DNA of 6,201 bases, from NCBI GenBank assembly GCA_002401545.1, contig NVTJ01000123.1:1-6201 (forward strand), given 5' to 3'. This DNA is from Alphaproteobacteria bacterium (GTDB lineage: Bacteria; Pseudomonadota; Alphaproteobacteria; Sphingomonadales; Emcibacteraceae). The notes under the pieces were generated by a model. The model was not told the origin of the DNA, searched no databases, and was given only the letters and a program-made list of their open reading frames with translations. Numbering within the stretch: position 1 is the stretch's first letter; every line of letters begins with the position of its first letter. Position numbers and translations under genes: made by a program. Of this stretch, positions 5,901-6,201 are shown piece by piece.

Positions 5901-6131
5901 GGGCACCGACAGCATGGCGGTTGTCAGGGGATAGGTGACCTGATCCTCCACCACTTGCGGCGCTTGCCCGGGATAGGAGGTTTTAATGATAACCTGAACA
6001 TCGGACAGATCAGGCAAGGCATCAATAGGCGTGTTTTTTACAGCGGCCAGACCCATAACGACTAACATCACGGTGCCCAGCAAAATGAAAAAACGGTTGC
6101 CAATTGACCAGCGAATAATTGCTTCAATCAT
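2994..6131 (-). CDS. cusA: CusA-type copper/silver efflux RND pump, with altered proton-relay sites
   Basis: This full-length 1045-residue heavy-metal RND transporter is very close in layout to E. coli CusA (1047). It has 12 membrane helices and two large periplasmic loops (about 33-335 and 550-862). It would extrude Cu(I)/Ag(I) with a CusB adaptor and an outer-membrane CusC. The three metal-binding methionines of CusA (573, 623, 672) are present as M566 (LMYMP), M616 (APLTM) and M665 (RIDML). The membrane methionines M391, M403, M410, M479, M494 and M1004 are also kept. By alignment from memory, E. coli D405 becomes P405 (GAMLPGAIVMIEN) and K984 becomes L979 (RVRPLMM), while E939 is kept as E932. 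The DNA codons there read CCC and CTG. The ATG at 6131 is backed by AAGGA 8 bases upstream and by the family opening MIEAIIRWSIGNRF. It lies 11 bases after the adaptor's stop. Confidence 0.95.
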   Translation of the reverse strand: MIEAIIRWSIGNRFFILLGTVMLVVMGLAAVKNTPIDALPDLSDVQVIIKTSYPGQAPQVVEDQVTYPLTTAMLSVPGAEIVRGYSFFGDSYVYIIFDEKTDLYWARSRVLEYLSQVAPSLPANAKPQLGPDATGVGWVYIYALVDKTGQNDISKMRSLQDWFLKFELQTVPGVSEVAALGGMVKQYQVKVNPEKLRAYGIPLSHIQTAIQHGNKEIGASVVEMAEAEYMVRVSGYLQSVEDLKSIPLGVNKNGTPLLLEDIADIDVGPQMRRGVAELNGEGEVVGGIIVMRFGENAQNVIDGVKAKLEELKKGLPDGVEVVPVYDRSALIERAVKNLGIKLLEEFAIVTLVCIVFLFHFRSAFVAIISLPIGILMAFIVMNLQGLNANIMSLGGIAIAIGAMLPGAIVMIENMHKHMEETPLTDENRWQVVTKAATEVGPALFFSLLIITISFIPVFTLEAQEGRMFSPLAFTKTYAMAAAAILAITLIPVLMGYFIRGKIIPEHKNPINRMLAAVYMPALRAVLKFPKMTILAGIGVLIIGVWPLDKIGSEFIPPLDEGDLMYMPTTYPGISIGEARKLIQTTDKLIYTVPEVKSVFGKVGRSDTATDPAPLTMVETFIQLKPHEEWREGMTLDKLTKELDALVKLPGITNAWVMPIKTRIDMLATGIKTPVGIKVAGPDLKVIENIGKRLEEILEKVPGTTSVYSERVAGGRYVKVDINREKAARYGLNIDDIQQVVSTAIGGMNVTQTVEGLERYPVNIRYPQDYRSSPEKLSLLPIVTPAGLRIALADVADVFVEDGPPAIKSENARLNGWTFIDIEGIDIGSYVVAAQKAVKEQLDLPSGYSVGWSGQYEYMVRAKEKLTVVVPIALVIIILLLFINFRNFAEVAIIMGTLPLAMAGSIWLMYLQGFNFSVAVGVGFIALAGVAVEIGVIMLVYLDQAYDKMIADSKEKGILPDNDSLLKVVLHGAGLRVRPLMMAATAIIVGLLPILYGTGTGSEVMSRIAAPMVGGMVSAVLLTLLILPPVYYLWRKAGLKKIKLDA

Positions 6132-6142
6132 TTTTCTGTTCC

Positions 6143-6201
6143 TTACTCGCTTTGTTCATTATTTTTAGGATCCATGTTATCCATGTTATTGTGATCCTGA
6201 A
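6143..6201 (-). CDS. C-terminal end of the upstream gene, probably a CusB-like adaptor (partial)
   Basis: Only the last 18 codons and a TAA (6145-6143) are inside the window. They read QDHNNMDNMDPKNNEQSE, a hydrophilic tail rich in His, Met, Asp and Asn. The gene lies 11 bases upstream of cusA on the same strand. That is the usual place for cusB, the periplasmic membrane-fusion adaptor of the tripartite pump, and metal-ligand-rich ends are frequent in such proteins. The NMD-NMD repeat comes from a 9-bp tandem duplication. Identity rests on position and composition only: no conserved domain is visible, so it could be another small metal-binding protein of the operon. The cusA ribosome site lies in the short gap that follows. 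Confidence 0.5.
   Translation of the reverse strand, partial: QDHNNMDNMDPKNNEQSE
6170..6187. repeat. 9-bp tandem duplication in the adaptor tail
   Basis: ATCCATGTT occurs twice in direct succession (6170-6178 and 6179-6187). On the coding strand it gives the repeated tripeptide Asn-Met-Asp, duplicating a potential metal ligand (Met with Asp) at the protein's C-terminus. A 9-bp unit keeps the frame. Confidence 0.7.

Noticed and set aside
6167..6198. AGGATC/GATCCT inverted repeat as a terminator between adaptor and cusA
   Set aside because: It has only six base pairs with a 20-base loop, lies inside the coding tail and has no T-run. The genes appear co-transcribed.

Overview
The window looks like chromosomal or island DNA of a proteobacterium, most likely an alphaproteobacterium of moderate GC. 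This rests on the style of the CusA, BrnTA, PepSY and serine-recombinase sequences; no marker gene fixes the taxon. It divides into a decayed accessory segment (about 1-1360) and an intact membrane and metal segment (about 1360-6201).

Accessory segment, all on the minus strand. A complete brnT-brnA toxin-antitoxin pair (780 down to 252) has a near-consensus promoter. It is followed 11 bases later by the C-terminal half of an XRE/HTH regulator (240 to 82) that has lost its N-terminus. Upstream lies a 99-codon C-terminal remnant of a large serine recombinase (1357 to 1058), coupled by an ATGA overlap to a 38-codon ORF (1061 to 945). The same 11-bp word occurs three times here, always on the same strand and always readable as Lys-Ala-Thr-Gly, once exactly at the XRE truncation point. 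I read this as a worn island or mobile-element edge.

Membrane segment, plus strand. A good sigma70-type promoter (1423-1451), flanked by an inverted repeat, precedes three closely spaced genes. They encode a small exported PepSY-like protein, a four-helix b-type cytochrome, and a two-helix membrane protein ending in a LuxR-type DNA-binding domain. The set looks like a periplasmic or membrane redox module with its own membrane-tethered regulator. A hairpin terminator overlaps the end of the third gene.

Convergent with it on the minus strand is a full-length CusA-type copper/silver RND pump (6131 to 2994). It is preceded by the last 18 codons of what is probably the cusB-like adaptor, so the window cuts through a cus operon. 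The pump keeps the methionine metal sites known from E. coli CusA. At two of the three positions of the E. coli proton-relay network it carries Pro405 and Leu979 where Asp405 and Lys984 are expected. This is the most unusual feature of the window. A functional link between the redox module and the pump is inference from proximity only.
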